From [Borrelia] finlandensis (GTDB taxonomy: Bacteria; Spirochaetota; Spirochaetia; Borreliales; Borreliaceae): a stretch of DNA of 64,000 bases. A program made the position numbers and the translations under genes. The stretch covers positions 115,975-179,974 of the forward strand of contig NZ_ABJZ02000002.1 in NCBI RefSeq assembly GCF_000181875.2. The letters run 5' to 3'. Positions within the stretch are counted from its first letter, which is position 1. Each line of letters opens with the position of its first letter. Shown here piece by piece: positions 25,791 through 34,569 of the stretch. Below the pieces are notes generated by a model. The model saw only the letters and a program-made list of their open reading frames with translations. It was not told where the DNA came from and did no database searches.

Positions 25791-27488
25791 TTGAGAGGTC
25801 TACTTTTCATATTTGTGTTTTCATCTTCTTTTTTAAGGCTTTATTCTGATATTAATTTATATTTTCAAAAAGCATTAACTGGTAAAGTTGCAGGCAATCC
25901 AATTATTGATGAAAAACGTGATACCATTACAGTTTTAACAAAAGATAGATGGTTGACTACTTATACAATGTCATTTGAAAAGAAATATTCTTATAGATTA
26001 AATAGAATGCCATATCCTTTTCTTTTGAAAGATTTTGATAATGGGTATTATGTTATTACAGTTAGAAATGAAGTTCAAAAGATCAGAAGAGGAAAACTCG
26101 TTTGGAAGTATAAGCTTGATTTTTCACCTTTGAGCTCTCCTGCCATAGGGAATGATAGCATTTTAGTTCCCCTTGTTAATGAAAAGGTTGTTTCTATTGA
26201 TTTAAATAGCGGTAAAAAAATGTTTGAGGTTGACATAGGTGGTAGGCCTGCTACTTCTCCTGTAGTTTTTGATAATGGGGATTTTTGTATTGCAAGTGAA
26301 AATGATGAAATATTTTTGTTTGATTCTTTGGGTAATAAGAAATGGTTTTCCAGGTTAATTGCTTTCCCTTTTTTGTTAATGATAAATACAAAAAAAGAGG
26401 TAGTCGTTGGGCATAAGTCAGGGCATATTGTTGCTTATGGAAGAGATTTTGGGGAAGTTATTAGCTCTATTAAGTTGGATTTTCCTATTAATTTTTTGTT
26501 TGAAAAGTTTAATGGTGAATATGTCGCAATTTCAAATGTTGGTATGTTTTTTGATTTGAATAGAAACTTTAAGCTTAAATTTAAAAAAAAAATGAACTTT
26601 GAGATTGAGAAAGCTGTTCTTTATAATAATAGAAATCTTTTGATTTTAACCAAATCAAATGGAATTTTGTCTTTTGAAGAGGATTTTGATATATCTTTTT
26701 CAGATACTAAACTTAAGGGCTTGTCAGGGCTTAGTGCTAATTCAGGTATTCTTGTCTTAGGGGGAGATGATTGGGTTCTTAGTACTTATTATTACGAATA
26801 CGACAGAGAGCTTGATGTTAGTGTTTGGAACCATTTTGGAGGCAATAAATATAATCAAGGCAGAATAGATTTAAAAGAAAAGCGTTTTGTAGATTATGAT
26901 AAAAATTATTTACTTCTTGAAGAGATCCTTAATTCTAATTATAGTGATGCTGCTTATAATAAATTTTTAGAGATTTTGGATTTTCTTGCAGCTGAACATG
27001 GAAATTTTCCCGCAAAATATTTAAATTTATATGAAAAAGCTTTTAATGTGTGGCTTTTGCCAGAAAAGAGGTTTGATAGAATTGCTTCAAGGGGTAAGCT
27101 TTATAGATATTTTGTATATATTAATGATAAAGCCGCAATTAAGAGTTTTATTAATTTGGCAATTAGAGAGAGAGATATTAATAATATAATTACCATAGTC
27201 CAAACTATTACTAAATTTGAAAGTTATTATGGGCAAGATTGTATTATATATAATTACATCCAAAATATAGTGTTAAATTATCAGGGTAATTTAGAAATAG
27301 CTTATTCTGTGATTTTAAATTTGAGAAATATAATTTTAAATTCAACAGCCGAACTTCTTAAACTTTGTAAGCATAAGTATATAAAGTTATTAATGTTTAT
27401 GAGGCGTCAAAATTTTTCTGAAAATATTAACAAGTACATTAATGAAATTATTTCAAGCATTCAAGATATTTCAAGTACCCAAGATTGA
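25791..27488 (+). CDS. Secreted PQQ-like beta-propeller protein
   Basis: Signal peptide at residues 1-19 (MRGLLFIFVFSSSFLRLYS). Residues of about 20-330 contain repeats with the PQQ/BamB-like pattern of alternating beta strands: GNPIIDEKRDTITVLT, SSPAIGNDSILVPL, SIDLNSGKKMFEVDIGG, TSPVVFDNGDFCIAS. Residues from 380 on are helical and end in a Ser/Gln-rich tail. It may be an envelope scaffold, but the BamB role is not shown. The TTG at 25791 follows the ABC-F stop by 35 nt with no clear Shine-Dalgarno. P83/100 lies 105 bp downstream behind its own -10-like sequence. Confidence 0.75.
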   Translation: MRGLLFIFVFSSSFLRLYSDINLYFQKALTGKVAGNPIIDEKRDTITVLTKDRWLTTYTMSFEKKYSYRLNRMPYPFLLKDFDNGYYVITVRNEVQKIRRGKLVWKYKLDFSPLSSPAIGNDSILVPLVNEKVVSIDLNSGKKMFEVDIGGRPATSPVVFDNGDFCIASENDEIFLFDSLGNKKWFSRLIAFPFLLMINTKKEVVVGHKSGHIVAYGRDFGEVISSIKLDFPINFLFEKFNGEYVAISNVGMFFDLNRNFKLKFKKKMNFEIEKAVLYNNRNLLILTKSNGILSFEEDFDISFSDTKLKGLSGLSANSGILVLGGDDWVLSTYYYEYDRELDVSVWNHFGGNKYNQGRIDLKEKRFVDYDKNYLLLEEILNSNYSDAAYNKFLEILDFLAAEHGNFPAKYLNLYEKAFNVWLLPEKRFDRIASRGKLYRYFVYINDKAAIKSFINLAIRERDINNIITIVQTITKFESYYGQDCIIYNYIQNIVLNYQGNLEIAYSVILNLRNIILNSTAELLKLCKHKYIKLLMFMRRQNFSENINKYINEIISSIQDISSTQD

Positions 27489-27540
27489 ATTAGCTGTTTT
27501 GCATATAAATCCGATTGTGTTAAAATTAGGTTTAAATTGG

Positions 27541-27569
27541 TGAATTTAGTTGGTAAGGTAGATTATAAT
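27541..27569 (+). promoter_or_regulatory. Candidate promoter of the p83/100 gene
   Basis: TATAAT at 27564-27569, 25 bp before the start codon, with a weak TGAATT at 27541-27546 and a 17-bp spacer. The -35 match is poor. The ribosome-binding AGGAG (27580-27584) lies downstream. Confidence 0.35.
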
Positions 27570-27593
27570 TAAATTTATAGGAGAATTTCTTTT

Positions 27594-29696
27594 ATGAAAA
27601 AAATGTTACTAATCTTTAGTTTTTTTCTTATTTTCTTGAATGGATTTCCTGTTAGTGCAAGAGAAGTTGATAGGGAAAAATTAAAGGACTTTGTTAATAT
27701 GGATCTTGAGTTTGTAAATTATAAAGGCCCTTATGATTCTACAAATACATATGAACAAATAGTGGGTATTGGGGAGTTTTTAGCAAGACCGTTGACCAAT
27801 TCCAATAGCAATTCAAGTTATTATGGTAAATATTTTATTAATAGATTTATTGATGATCAAGATAAAAAAGCAAGCGTTGATGTTTTTTCTATTGGCAGTA
27901 AGTCAGAGCTTGACAGTATATTGAATTTAAGAAGAATTCTTACAGGGTATTTAATAAAGTCTTTCGATTATGACAGGTCTAGTGCAGAATTAATTGCTAA
28001 GGTTATTACAATATATAATGCTGTTTATAGAGGAGATTGGGATTATTATAAAGGGTTTTATATTGAGGCTGCTTTAAAGTCTTTAACCAAAGAAAATGCA
28101 GGTCTTTCTAGGGTTTATAGTCAGTGGGCTGGAAAGACACAAATATTTATTCCTCTTAAAAAGGATATTTTGTCTGGAAATATTGAGTCTGACATTGATA
28201 TTGACAGTTTAGTTACAGATAAGGTGGTAGCAGCTCTTTTAAGTGAAAATGAAGCAGGTGTTAACTTTGCAAGAGATATTACAGATATTCAAGGCGAAAC
28301 TCATAAGGCAGATCAAGATAAAATTGATATTGAATTAGACAATATTCATGAAAGTGATTCCAATATAACAGAAACTATTGAAAATTTAAGGGATCAGCTT
28401 GAAAAAGCTACAGATGAAGAGCATAAAAAAGAAATTGAAAGTCAGGTTGATGCTAAAAAGAAACAAAAGGAAGAACTAGATAAAAAGGCAATCAATCTTG
28501 ATAAAGCTCAGCAAAAATTAGATTCTGCTGAAGATAATTTAGATGTTCAAAGAAATACTGTTAGAGAGAAAATTCAAGAGGATATTAACGAGATTAATAA
28601 GGAAAAGAATTTACCAAAACCTGGTGATGTAAGTTCTCCTAAAGTTGATAAGCAGCTGCAAATAAAAGAGAGTCTGGAAGATTTGCAGGAGCAGCTTAAA
28701 GAAACTGGTGATGAAAATCAGAAAAGAGAAATTGAAAAGCAAACTGAAATCAAAAAAAGTGATGAAGAACTTTTAAAAAGTAAAGATGATAAAACAAGTA
28801 AAGATGGCAAAGCCTTAGATCTTGATCGAGAATTAAATTCTAAAGCTTCTAGCAAAGAAAAAAGTAAAGTCAAGGAAGAAGAAATAATCAAGGGTAAATC
28901 ACAGAAAAGCTTAGGCGATTTGAATAATGATGAAAATCTTATGATGCCAGAAGATCAAAAATTATCCGAAGATAAAAAATTAGATAGTAAAAAAGAATTT
29001 AAACCTGTTTCTGAAGTTGATAAATTAGATAAGATTTCCAAGTCTAATAACAATGTTGGCGAATTGTCACTGTTAGATAAGTCTTCTTATAAAGACATTG
29101 ATTCAAAAGAGGAGACAGATAATAAAGATGTTAATTTACAAAAGACTAAGCCTCAGGTTAAAGACCAAGGTACTTCTTTGAATGAAGATTTGACTACTAT
29201 GTCTGTAGATTCCGGTAGTCCTATATTTTTAGAGGTTATTGATCCAATTACAAATTTAGGAACTCTTCAACTTATTGATTTAAATACTGGCGTTAGGCTT
29301 AAAGAAAGCACTCAGCAAGGCATTCAGCGGTATGGAATTTATGAACGTGAAAAAGATTTGGTTGTTATTAAAATGGATTCAGGAAAAGCTAAGCTTCAGA
29401 TACTTGATAAACTTGAAAATTTAAAAGTGGTATCAGAGTCTAATTTTGAGATTAATAAAAATTCATCTCTTTATGTTGATTCTAAAATGATTTTAGTAGC
29501 TGTTAGGGATAAAGATAGTAGTAATGATTGGAGATTGGCCAAATTTTCTCCTAAAAATTTAGATGAGTTTATTCTTTCAGAGAATAAAATTATGCCTTTT
29601 ACTAGCTTTTCTGTGAGAAAAAATTTTATTTATTTGCAAGATGAGTTTAAAAGTCTAGTTATTTTGGATGCAAATACTTTAAAGAAAGTTAAATAA
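27594..29696 (+). CDS. p83/100: P83/100 antigen
   Basis: Immunodominant Lyme borreliosis antigen, 700 residues. A signal peptide covers 1-22 (ending VSA). Residues 23-210 form a globular domain. Residues of about 230-530 are highly charged, predicted coiled coil and low complexity, with a near-duplicate segment (around 263-300 and 361-398, both of the form E-x-L-x-L-x-D/E-Q-L-x-x-A/E-T). The C-terminal 170 residues (from PIFLEVIDPITNLG) look beta-rich. AGGAG 27580 serves ATG 27594. Function is unproven; the central region is where species differ in length. Confidence 0.93.
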   Translation: MKKMLLIFSFFLIFLNGFPVSAREVDREKLKDFVNMDLEFVNYKGPYDSTNTYEQIVGIGEFLARPLTNSNSNSSYYGKYFINRFIDDQDKKASVDVFSIGSKSELDSILNLRRILTGYLIKSFDYDRSSAELIAKVITIYNAVYRGDWDYYKGFYIEAALKSLTKENAGLSRVYSQWAGKTQIFIPLKKDILSGNIESDIDIDSLVTDKVVAALLSENEAGVNFARDITDIQGETHKADQDKIDIELDNIHESDSNITETIENLRDQLEKATDEEHKKEIESQVDAKKKQKEELDKKAINLDKAQQKLDSAEDNLDVQRNTVREKIQEDINEINKEKNLPKPGDVSSPKVDKQLQIKESLEDLQEQLKETGDENQKREIEKQTEIKKSDEELLKSKDDKTSKDGKALDLDRELNSKASSKEKSKVKEEEIIKGKSQKSLGDLNNDENLMMPEDQKLSEDKKLDSKKEFKPVSEVDKLDKISKSNNNVGELSLLDKSSYKDIDSKEETDNKDVNLQKTKPQVKDQGTSLNEDLTTMSVDSGSPIFLEVIDPITNLGTLQLIDLNTGVRLKESTQQGIQRYGIYEREKDLVVIKMDSGKAKLQILDKLENLKVVSESNFEINKNSSLYVDSKMILVAVRDKDSSNDWRLAKFSPKNLDEFILSENKIMPFTSFSVRKNFIYLQDEFKSLVILDANTLKKVK

Positions 29697-29737
29697 CTTT
29701 ACAGTTAGATTAAATTTGTATAAATTGTTAAAAAACT

Positions 29738-29771
29738 AAAAAAGCTAAAAACAAAAGTTTTTAGCTTTTTT
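29738..29771. terminator. Bidirectional intrinsic terminator after p83/100 and the tRNAs
   Basis: A perfect 15-bp stem, AAAAAAGCTAAAAAC (29738-29752) with GTTTTTAGCTTTTTT (29757-29771), and an AAAA loop. T-rich tails occur in both directions, ending the plus-strand p83/100 message and the minus-strand tRNA transcript. Confidence 0.9.
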
Positions 29772-29780
29772 AATATTTTT

Positions 29781-29853
29781 TCGGGATGGTGGGATTCGAA
29801 CTCACGATCCCCTGCTCCCAAAGCAGGTGCCTTAGCCACTAGGCCACATCCCG
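29781..29853 (-). tRNA. tRNA-Pro (UGG)
   Basis: Read on the minus strand the 73 nt fold into a complete cloverleaf. The acceptor stem begins C1 and pairs with G72, typical of bacterial tRNA-Pro. The anticodon stem CCTGC/GCAGG holds loop TTTGGGA with anticodon TGG. The T arm contains TTCGAAT, and the discriminator is A. CCA is not encoded. Second gene of a two-tRNA transcript, 7 nt behind tRNA-Arg. Confidence 0.95.
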
Positions 29854-29860
29854 AATGAAG

Positions 29861-29934
29861 CGCACCAATTAGGACTCGAACCTAAAACCTACAGATTAGA
29901 AGTCTGTTGCTCTATCCAATTGAGCTATTGGTGC
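29861..29934 (-). tRNA. tRNA-Arg (UCU)
   Basis: Minus-strand cloverleaf of 74 nt. Acceptor GCACCAA pairs with TTGGTGC, the D arm has GCTCAATTGGATAGAGC, anticodon stem ACAGA/TCTGT carries loop CTTCTAA with anticodon TCT, and the T arm contains TTCGAGT. Discriminator G. CCA is not encoded. First gene of the tRNA pair. Confidence 0.95.
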
Positions 29935-29953
29935 ATTTAAAATTCTAATGATG

Positions 29954-29982
29954 AGTATATCATTTTGAAAAATCCTTGTCAA
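29954..29982 (-). promoter_or_regulatory. Promoter of the tRNA-Arg/tRNA-Pro transcript
   Basis: Minus-strand TTGACA (29977-29982), exactly 17 bp, then TATACT (29954-29959). Near-consensus sigma-70 promoter placed about 20 bp before tRNA-Arg. Confidence 0.85.
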
Positions 29983-30054
29983 TAAAGTCTAGATACCTTT
30001 ACTTTGTATATTTTTTATTTTTGTTTTGTGTTTATAATGTTTTATAATTTTTTT

Positions 30055-30672
30055 ATGATTAATCTTGATTTGATTGTTGATGAAACTTTGTTTAGATATC
30101 CTGATGTTAAACCTTTTTTAAATTATAAAAACAATTATGAACTTTTAATAATGGTTATTTTAAGTGCAAGAACAACAGATAATTTAGTGAATAAAATTTC
30201 TCCGTACCTTTTTGAAAGGTACGAGAATTTTGAAAGTTTATCAAGAGCAAATGTGAGAGATGTTGAAAAATTAATTTATAAGACTGGCTTTTATTCAAGA
30301 AAGGCTAAAAATATTGTGAATTGCTCTATTGATATTTTAGAAAAATTTAATGGTGTTATTCCAAATAATATTTTTGATCTTATTAAGCTACCTGGAGTAG
30401 GTCGAAAAACAGCAAATGTTATTCTTGGGTCTGTTTACAATAAACCCGCAATTATTGTAGATACTCATTTTAGTAGAGTTATTACAAGACATGCTCTTTC
30501 TTTGGAAAGTTCTCCTATTAAGATTGAATTGGATCTAAAAAGAAGAATAAAACCTTGTAAACAGTATAGATTTTCTATGGCTATTAATAAGCATGCAAGA
30601 GAAATTTGTACTTCTAGAAATGCAAATTGTGATAATTGTTTTTTAGAAAAATTTGCTCCAAGAGTTTGTTAA
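30055..30672 (+). CDS. nth: Endonuclease III
   Basis: DNA glycosylase/AP lyase for oxidised pyrimidines. The helix-hairpin-helix LPGVGRKTANVIL (about residue 112) includes the catalytic Lys, and the catalytic Asp is in IIVDTHFSRV (about 136). At the end are four cysteines of the [4Fe-4S] site, but the last spacing is unusual: C-x6-C-x2-C-x9-C instead of C-x6-C-x2-C-x5-C. I start at ATG 30055; the frame is open from TTG 30004, but the extra 17 residues are hydrophobic and lie over promoter-like TATAAT boxes (30033-30038 and 30043-30048). The second box would place transcription start at the ATG. Confidence 0.9.
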   Translation: MINLDLIVDETLFRYPDVKPFLNYKNNYELLIMVILSARTTDNLVNKISPYLFERYENFESLSRANVRDVEKLIYKTGFYSRKAKNIVNCSIDILEKFNGVIPNNIFDLIKLPGVGRKTANVILGSVYNKPAIIVDTHFSRVITRHALSLESSPIKIELDLKRRIKPCKQYRFSMAINKHAREICTSRNANCDNCFLEKFAPRVC

Positions 30673-30680
30673 TTTTTTAT

Positions 30681-31541
30681 TTAAGATGATATTAAATGTT
30701 TCATTTTTTTTCTTAGCTTAAAATTTATAATTGCTAGTATTATGTTTATGCCTATTAGTATGAGTAGGGGATTGATCCATATCCATAGATATTTATTGCC
30801 CATTTGCATATAGTTGAGCAGTTCTCCAAGACTGGGATATAGATTTTTATCTTGTTTTTGTAAAAAGCTTACTACTTCAAAAGTAGTAAGACTTCTTCCC
30901 ATTTGCAATGGGATTATAGATGATATTGATGAGAATACTTCTGGAAAAATATGATACAATATTATTCTAATTTTGCTTGCTCCCATAGCTTCGCTGGCTT
31001 TAATATAATCTAAATTTTTTATTATTAATGTATTATTTCTTGCAATAAAAGCAAATCTAATCCATCCATGAATCAATGCCAATAGTGTTGCTGTTTGAAG
31101 CATATTGTAAGTTTTTTGTTTTAAAAAGTAGTAAAAAACTAAAGACACAATGTAAAAAAAGGGTAATGTTTGCAATGTTTCAATTGGTTTTGAAATCAGC
31201 ATACAAATTTCAAAACTAAACATGCCAATAATTGTTCCAATAAATATTCCAATTATTGCAGAAATTGTTGCGTAGCTTAGTGAAAGTAAAATAGAGTTTC
31301 TGGTTGCAATTATTAATCTTGCCATAATATCTCTTCCCATTTTGTCGATTCCTAATGGGTTGTCTTTTGTGGGTGGCATAGGTACATTTTTAATAGATTT
31401 TAAATAGACTTTATTTGGATCTTTTTTATAGATTGCAATTTTTGAATTTTCATTAACCAATGACGGAGTAATAATTAGCAACACAATAAATATATTAAAG
31501 AGTACGATATAAATTTTTTTTATTATTGTATCTGGTTTCAT
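30681..31541 (-). CDS. OppC/DppC-like ABC transporter permease
   Basis: Inner-membrane permease of the peptide/nickel ABC class. A signal-anchor helix (residues 8-28) is followed by a periplasmic OppC-type segment (KDNPLGIDKMGRDIMARL, about 58-75) and five more helices. The cytoplasmic EAA loop reads EAMGASKIRIILYHIFPE (about 188-205). Length 286 is typical. It overlaps the upstream OppB-like permease by 1 bp. No ATPase or solute-binding gene is adjacent, so subunits must come from elsewhere, perhaps the main opp locus. Confidence 0.85.
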   Translation of the reverse strand: MKPDTIIKKIYIVLFNIFIVLLIITPSLVNENSKIAIYKKDPNKVYLKSIKNVPMPPTKDNPLGIDKMGRDIMARLIIATRNSILLSLSYATISAIIGIFIGTIIGMFSFEICMLISKPIETLQTLPFFYIVSLVFYYFLKQKTYNMLQTATLLALIHGWIRFAFIARNNTLIIKNLDYIKASEAMGASKIRIILYHIFPEVFSSISSIIPLQMGRSLTTFEVVSFLQKQDKNLYPSLGELLNYMQMGNKYLWIWINPLLILIGINIILAIINFKLRKKMKHLISS

Positions 31542-32521
31542 TACTTTAGAGTGTCCTTATATGGGTTAATTTTGTAAATTAGTATATCTGTTATTATATT
31601 TGGAATAAGCATAATGAAAACACCAATAAAAATCAAATCTTTAGAAATAGCATGATCGTTAAATTTCAAAGCATTTAAATATAATGCCCCAATTCCATCA
31701 ATTTCAAACATTGATTCAATCATTGATGCTCCAAAAAAAGCGGTTGTAATAATAGGTCTCATGTTTGTGAGCAGTGGCGTTATTGATGGAATTAATGCAT
31801 GTTTTAAGATTATTTGCAATTTATTTATTCCTCTTGATTTTGCAGCTTTTATATAAAATTCTGATAAAGTTTTGTCAAGAGATTGTTTAAAAATTACAGA
31901 ATTAAATATGAAGAATGAAAAAAACCATGCAAATCCACCCATTATTAAATTTTTTGGATTTAAATTAAGGTAATATATTAAAGACAATATTAAAAATACT
32001 GTTAAGTTTCTTGGCATGGAGTGGAGCAATAGCATTAAATATTCTAGAATATTATTTATTAGATTATTTTTTATGTAAATTTTCCAAATTATAATAAGGA
32101 TTATTGCTGCAATATAAGAGAGTAGGGCGCCTGGAATTGAGACTTTTAAAGTATTAAATATTTTTTGAAAAATTATTTTAGTAGTTGGCTTTCCTTTGCT
32201 CAGCAGAGAGTATCGATGATCGCCCCACAGTATTCCCTCATTTTTTGTTTTGTATATTATATATGAATTGCCAGCTATATGCTTTAAAAAGCAATCTTTT
32301 TCTAATTTTGATTTAGGGTTAAAGTCATGTATCAGGGCATATCTTTCTATACTTTTATATACTCCAATGTATTGTAAGTAATTTTGTATGACATTTGTTT
32401 TAACAAAAGGAGTATACTGTTGTTCATTTGAAAAAAGATTTACTAACGATACGCAAAAAAATGATGCACAAGTTAAATTAATTAATAAATATATTGTATT
32501 TTTTAAAATAAATATTTTCAA
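31541..32521 (-). CDS. OppB/DppB-like ABC transporter permease
   Basis: Partner permease with an N-terminal helix (about residues 8-28), a long periplasmic insertion (about 30-125) and five further helices. The EAA loop AAKSRGINKLQIILKHALIPS (about 227-247) is recognisable. Length 326 is normal. The periplasmic domain is less conserved than in Borrelia OppB proteins I know, so the substrate may not be oligopeptides. It forms an operon with the OppC-like gene (1-bp overlap) and the DivIC-like gene (6-bp gap upstream). Confidence 0.82.
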   Translation of the reverse strand: MKIFILKNTIYLLINLTCASFFCVSLVNLFSNEQQYTPFVKTNVIQNYLQYIGVYKSIERYALIHDFNPKSKLEKDCFLKHIAGNSYIIYKTKNEGILWGDHRYSLLSKGKPTTKIIFQKIFNTLKVSIPGALLSYIAAIILIIIWKIYIKNNLINNILEYLMLLLHSMPRNLTVFLILSLIYYLNLNPKNLIMGGFAWFFSFFIFNSVIFKQSLDKTLSEFYIKAAKSRGINKLQIILKHALIPSITPLLTNMRPIITTAFFGASMIESMFEIDGIGALYLNALKFNDHAISKDLIFIGVFIMLIPNIITDILIYKINPYKDTLK

Positions 32522-32527
32522 TAAAGA

Positions 32528-32986
32528 CTAATCCTTAGAGTTGTTGGAAGCAAGCTTATTGCTTTTTGTAATTTTCTTGGTTTGGATAATGCAGCTTGAT
32601 AAAAAATAATAAATTAAACCTATTGCTATTGATATAAGGTAAAAATTTTGATTCTTGGAAAGGGGTTTTTGTAAGGTTAATATTTGCCCCTGGTTATATT
32701 GATCTTTATTATTGTTGGTTTTTATTACTGTTGAGTTTTTTGGGTAGTAGCCCAATTTTTTAGCTTCTTTTAGAATTTCTGATTTAGATACTTGTAGGTT
32801 AATATATCTTGCTTTTAATTCTTTTTGAATTTCTTTTAGTTTTTCGATGTGATTTTTTATTAATGTTAAGTTGTTATCCAATTTTTGATAATTAACAAAT
32901 CCTCTCTCTCCAAATATGGGAGCTATTATAAAGTAGCTTAGTATTCCTGAGTAAAAAGACATTGCAATTTTTTTATAAATAGCCAT
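32528..32986 (-). CDS. Small membrane coiled-coil protein, DivIC/FtsB-like
   Basis: Not securely assigned. Residues 8-26 form a membrane helix, 30-75 a coiled coil (NNLTLIKNHIEKLKEIQKEL region), then LGYYPKNSTVIK, which resembles the conserved segment after the coiled coil of FtsB/DivIC septum proteins (LGxxxPxExVxx). Unlike those, a second hydrophobic helix lies at about 115-135 followed by a basic tail. Length 152. It is the first gene of a minus-strand run with the two permeases (6-bp gap). A divisome role is inference. Confidence 0.6.
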   Translation of the reverse strand: MAIYKKIAMSFYSGILSYFIIAPIFGERGFVNYQKLDNNLTLIKNHIEKLKEIQKELKARYINLQVSKSEILKEAKKLGYYPKNSTVIKTNNNKDQYNQGQILTLQKPLSKNQNFYLISIAIGLIYYFLSSCIIQTKKITKSNKLASNNSKD

Positions 32987-33084
32987 ATAGCTTGTAATTA
33001 TATTCTTAATATACTATATTTACAAGTAGTTAAAATTGGTTTAGATTGTAGTTTTATTGAGTAGTTTTGGAGAGCAAGTTTGGC

Positions 33085-34353
33085 ATGAAGGAAAGTGTTT
33101 TTTTTATCAAAGAAGGTCCCAAGGAAGTTAATTTTGATATTGAAAAGGTATTTTTAAGAAGTGAGTCTGTTGATATTGTTTCTACAGCTCCAGATAATCT
33201 TAAAACTTTTTTAGATGAAAAGCTGTTAAAACTCGATAACATCTTAAAAGAAAGGCACGGCGAGCTGATTAATTGTTTGAAGGGCGTTGAGCTTCGTGTT
33301 GAGAGAGTTGAAAAAGAAATGCTTGATAATACTCTTAAGCTTGTTCAAAGGGATTTTATTTCTTATGATTCGAAGGATTTTGAAAAAAAATCATCCGAGA
33401 CGGATGATTCATTTTCCAAAAAAGAAGATAATTTGCCCAATATTTCTATTGGTCAAGAAGAATTAGATGCGCTGCTTGAAGGTATTAATTATACTCCAAA
33501 AGAAAATGAAGAAGTTCAGCACGATGTTAAATTTAATAGAGATAAAGATTTGAATTTGACTAACAATTTGCATGTGGCTGATAATTTTTCTAATAATATT
33601 CTTAAAAAAGAAGATATTAATGTTGACAGTGATAATGTGTCCATAGGAAATATGGAGTTAAATAATAATAACGATCACAGTGAAAAATTTGAAAGCTTTG
33701 CTACAGAGCAAGATAAACACCTAGATTCTGTTAATAAAAATTTGGATAATAGTTCTTCTTTAGGACATGAAGTGGAAGCAGAAGATCCCTATTCTATTGC
33801 TAGCGATAACTCTAGAAAATTGGAGAGCTTTGTAGATAATAAACAACGTTTGGATTTAATTGATGAGAATGAAAACATTGAGCATGAGAATGGTGATAAT
33901 TGTGCGATTCTTAAAAACTCTGGTGAACGTTTTGCGCTAAAAGAATTTGATGATTTTGAAAATATTTTAAAAGAGGATCTAGATTCTACGGTTGCCGAAG
34001 GCTCTTTTTCTAATGCTGGAGAGAAAAATTTGCATGATAATTTGAGAGATAAAGCAGATCAAGACCAAAGCAATGATGTTGCTGATTATGAAAAGCCCAG
34101 TTCTCAAAGCATAACTAAGGACCCCTTTCCTTCTAATTTTAATTTTAATGATGTTGAAAAGGTTGTAAGCAAATTTAATGCTGAAGAATCTTTAAGTAAT
34201 GTTATGCTAAATAGCGATGAAAAAGCCATATTAATAAATTTTATTGATAGGGTAGAAAGTGAACTTGAGTTAAATCCTAATAGAAATATTTTTAAAATTA
34301 AACAAGAGTATGAAGTTTTAAAAAAAGTTAAATTTTTACTTACTAAAGGTTAA
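33085..34353 (+). CDS. Acidic low-complexity protein of unknown function
   Basis: 422 residues with no recognised domain. The N-terminal 110 residues (MKESVFFIKEGPKEVNFDIE and a heptad-like stretch LDEKLLKLDNILKERHGELI) look structured or coiled coil. Residues from about 110 to 355 are Asp/Asn/Glu/Ser-rich and probably disordered. The last 65 residues (EKAILINFIDRVESELELNPNRNIFKIKQEYEVLKKVKFLL) look like a compact helical domain. No signal peptide or membrane helix. ATG 33085 sits 10 nt after GGAGAG; TTG 33067 is an alternative. Divergent from the DivIC-like gene. Confidence 0.75.
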   Translation: MKESVFFIKEGPKEVNFDIEKVFLRSESVDIVSTAPDNLKTFLDEKLLKLDNILKERHGELINCLKGVELRVERVEKEMLDNTLKLVQRDFISYDSKDFEKKSSETDDSFSKKEDNLPNISIGQEELDALLEGINYTPKENEEVQHDVKFNRDKDLNLTNNLHVADNFSNNILKKEDINVDSDNVSIGNMELNNNNDHSEKFESFATEQDKHLDSVNKNLDNSSSLGHEVEAEDPYSIASDNSRKLESFVDNKQRLDLIDENENIEHENGDNCAILKNSGERFALKEFDDFENILKEDLDSTVAEGSFSNAGEKNLHDNLRDKADQDQSNDVADYEKPSSQSITKDPFPSNFNFNDVEKVVSKFNAEESLSNVMLNSDEKAILINFIDRVESELELNPNRNIFKIKQEYEVLKKVKFLLTKG

Positions 34354-34466
34354 AAATCCATTCGTTTAAGTTCTATTTTTTATAAAAATTCTTAAAATTA
34401 ATATTTGATAACTGAGCGGTTTGTTTGATATTAATTTTAATTTAAAAGATATATCAGTAAAGTCAA

Positions 34467-34496
34467 ACAACATCTTATCTTTTGATAAAATGTTGT
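34467..34496 (+). terminator. Hairpin after the acidic-protein gene
   Basis: ACAACATcTTATC pairs with GATAAaATGTTGT around a TTTT loop with one mismatch, within a 216-bp gap otherwise without recognisable features. The T-rich bases that follow are interrupted by C and G, so it is a modest terminator. Confidence 0.5.
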
Positions 34497-34569
34497 CTTT
34501 GTCATGGTATATTTTGAGTATATTTATTTTTATATGTTTTTCTTTTAATGCTTTTTATATATAGCAAGA

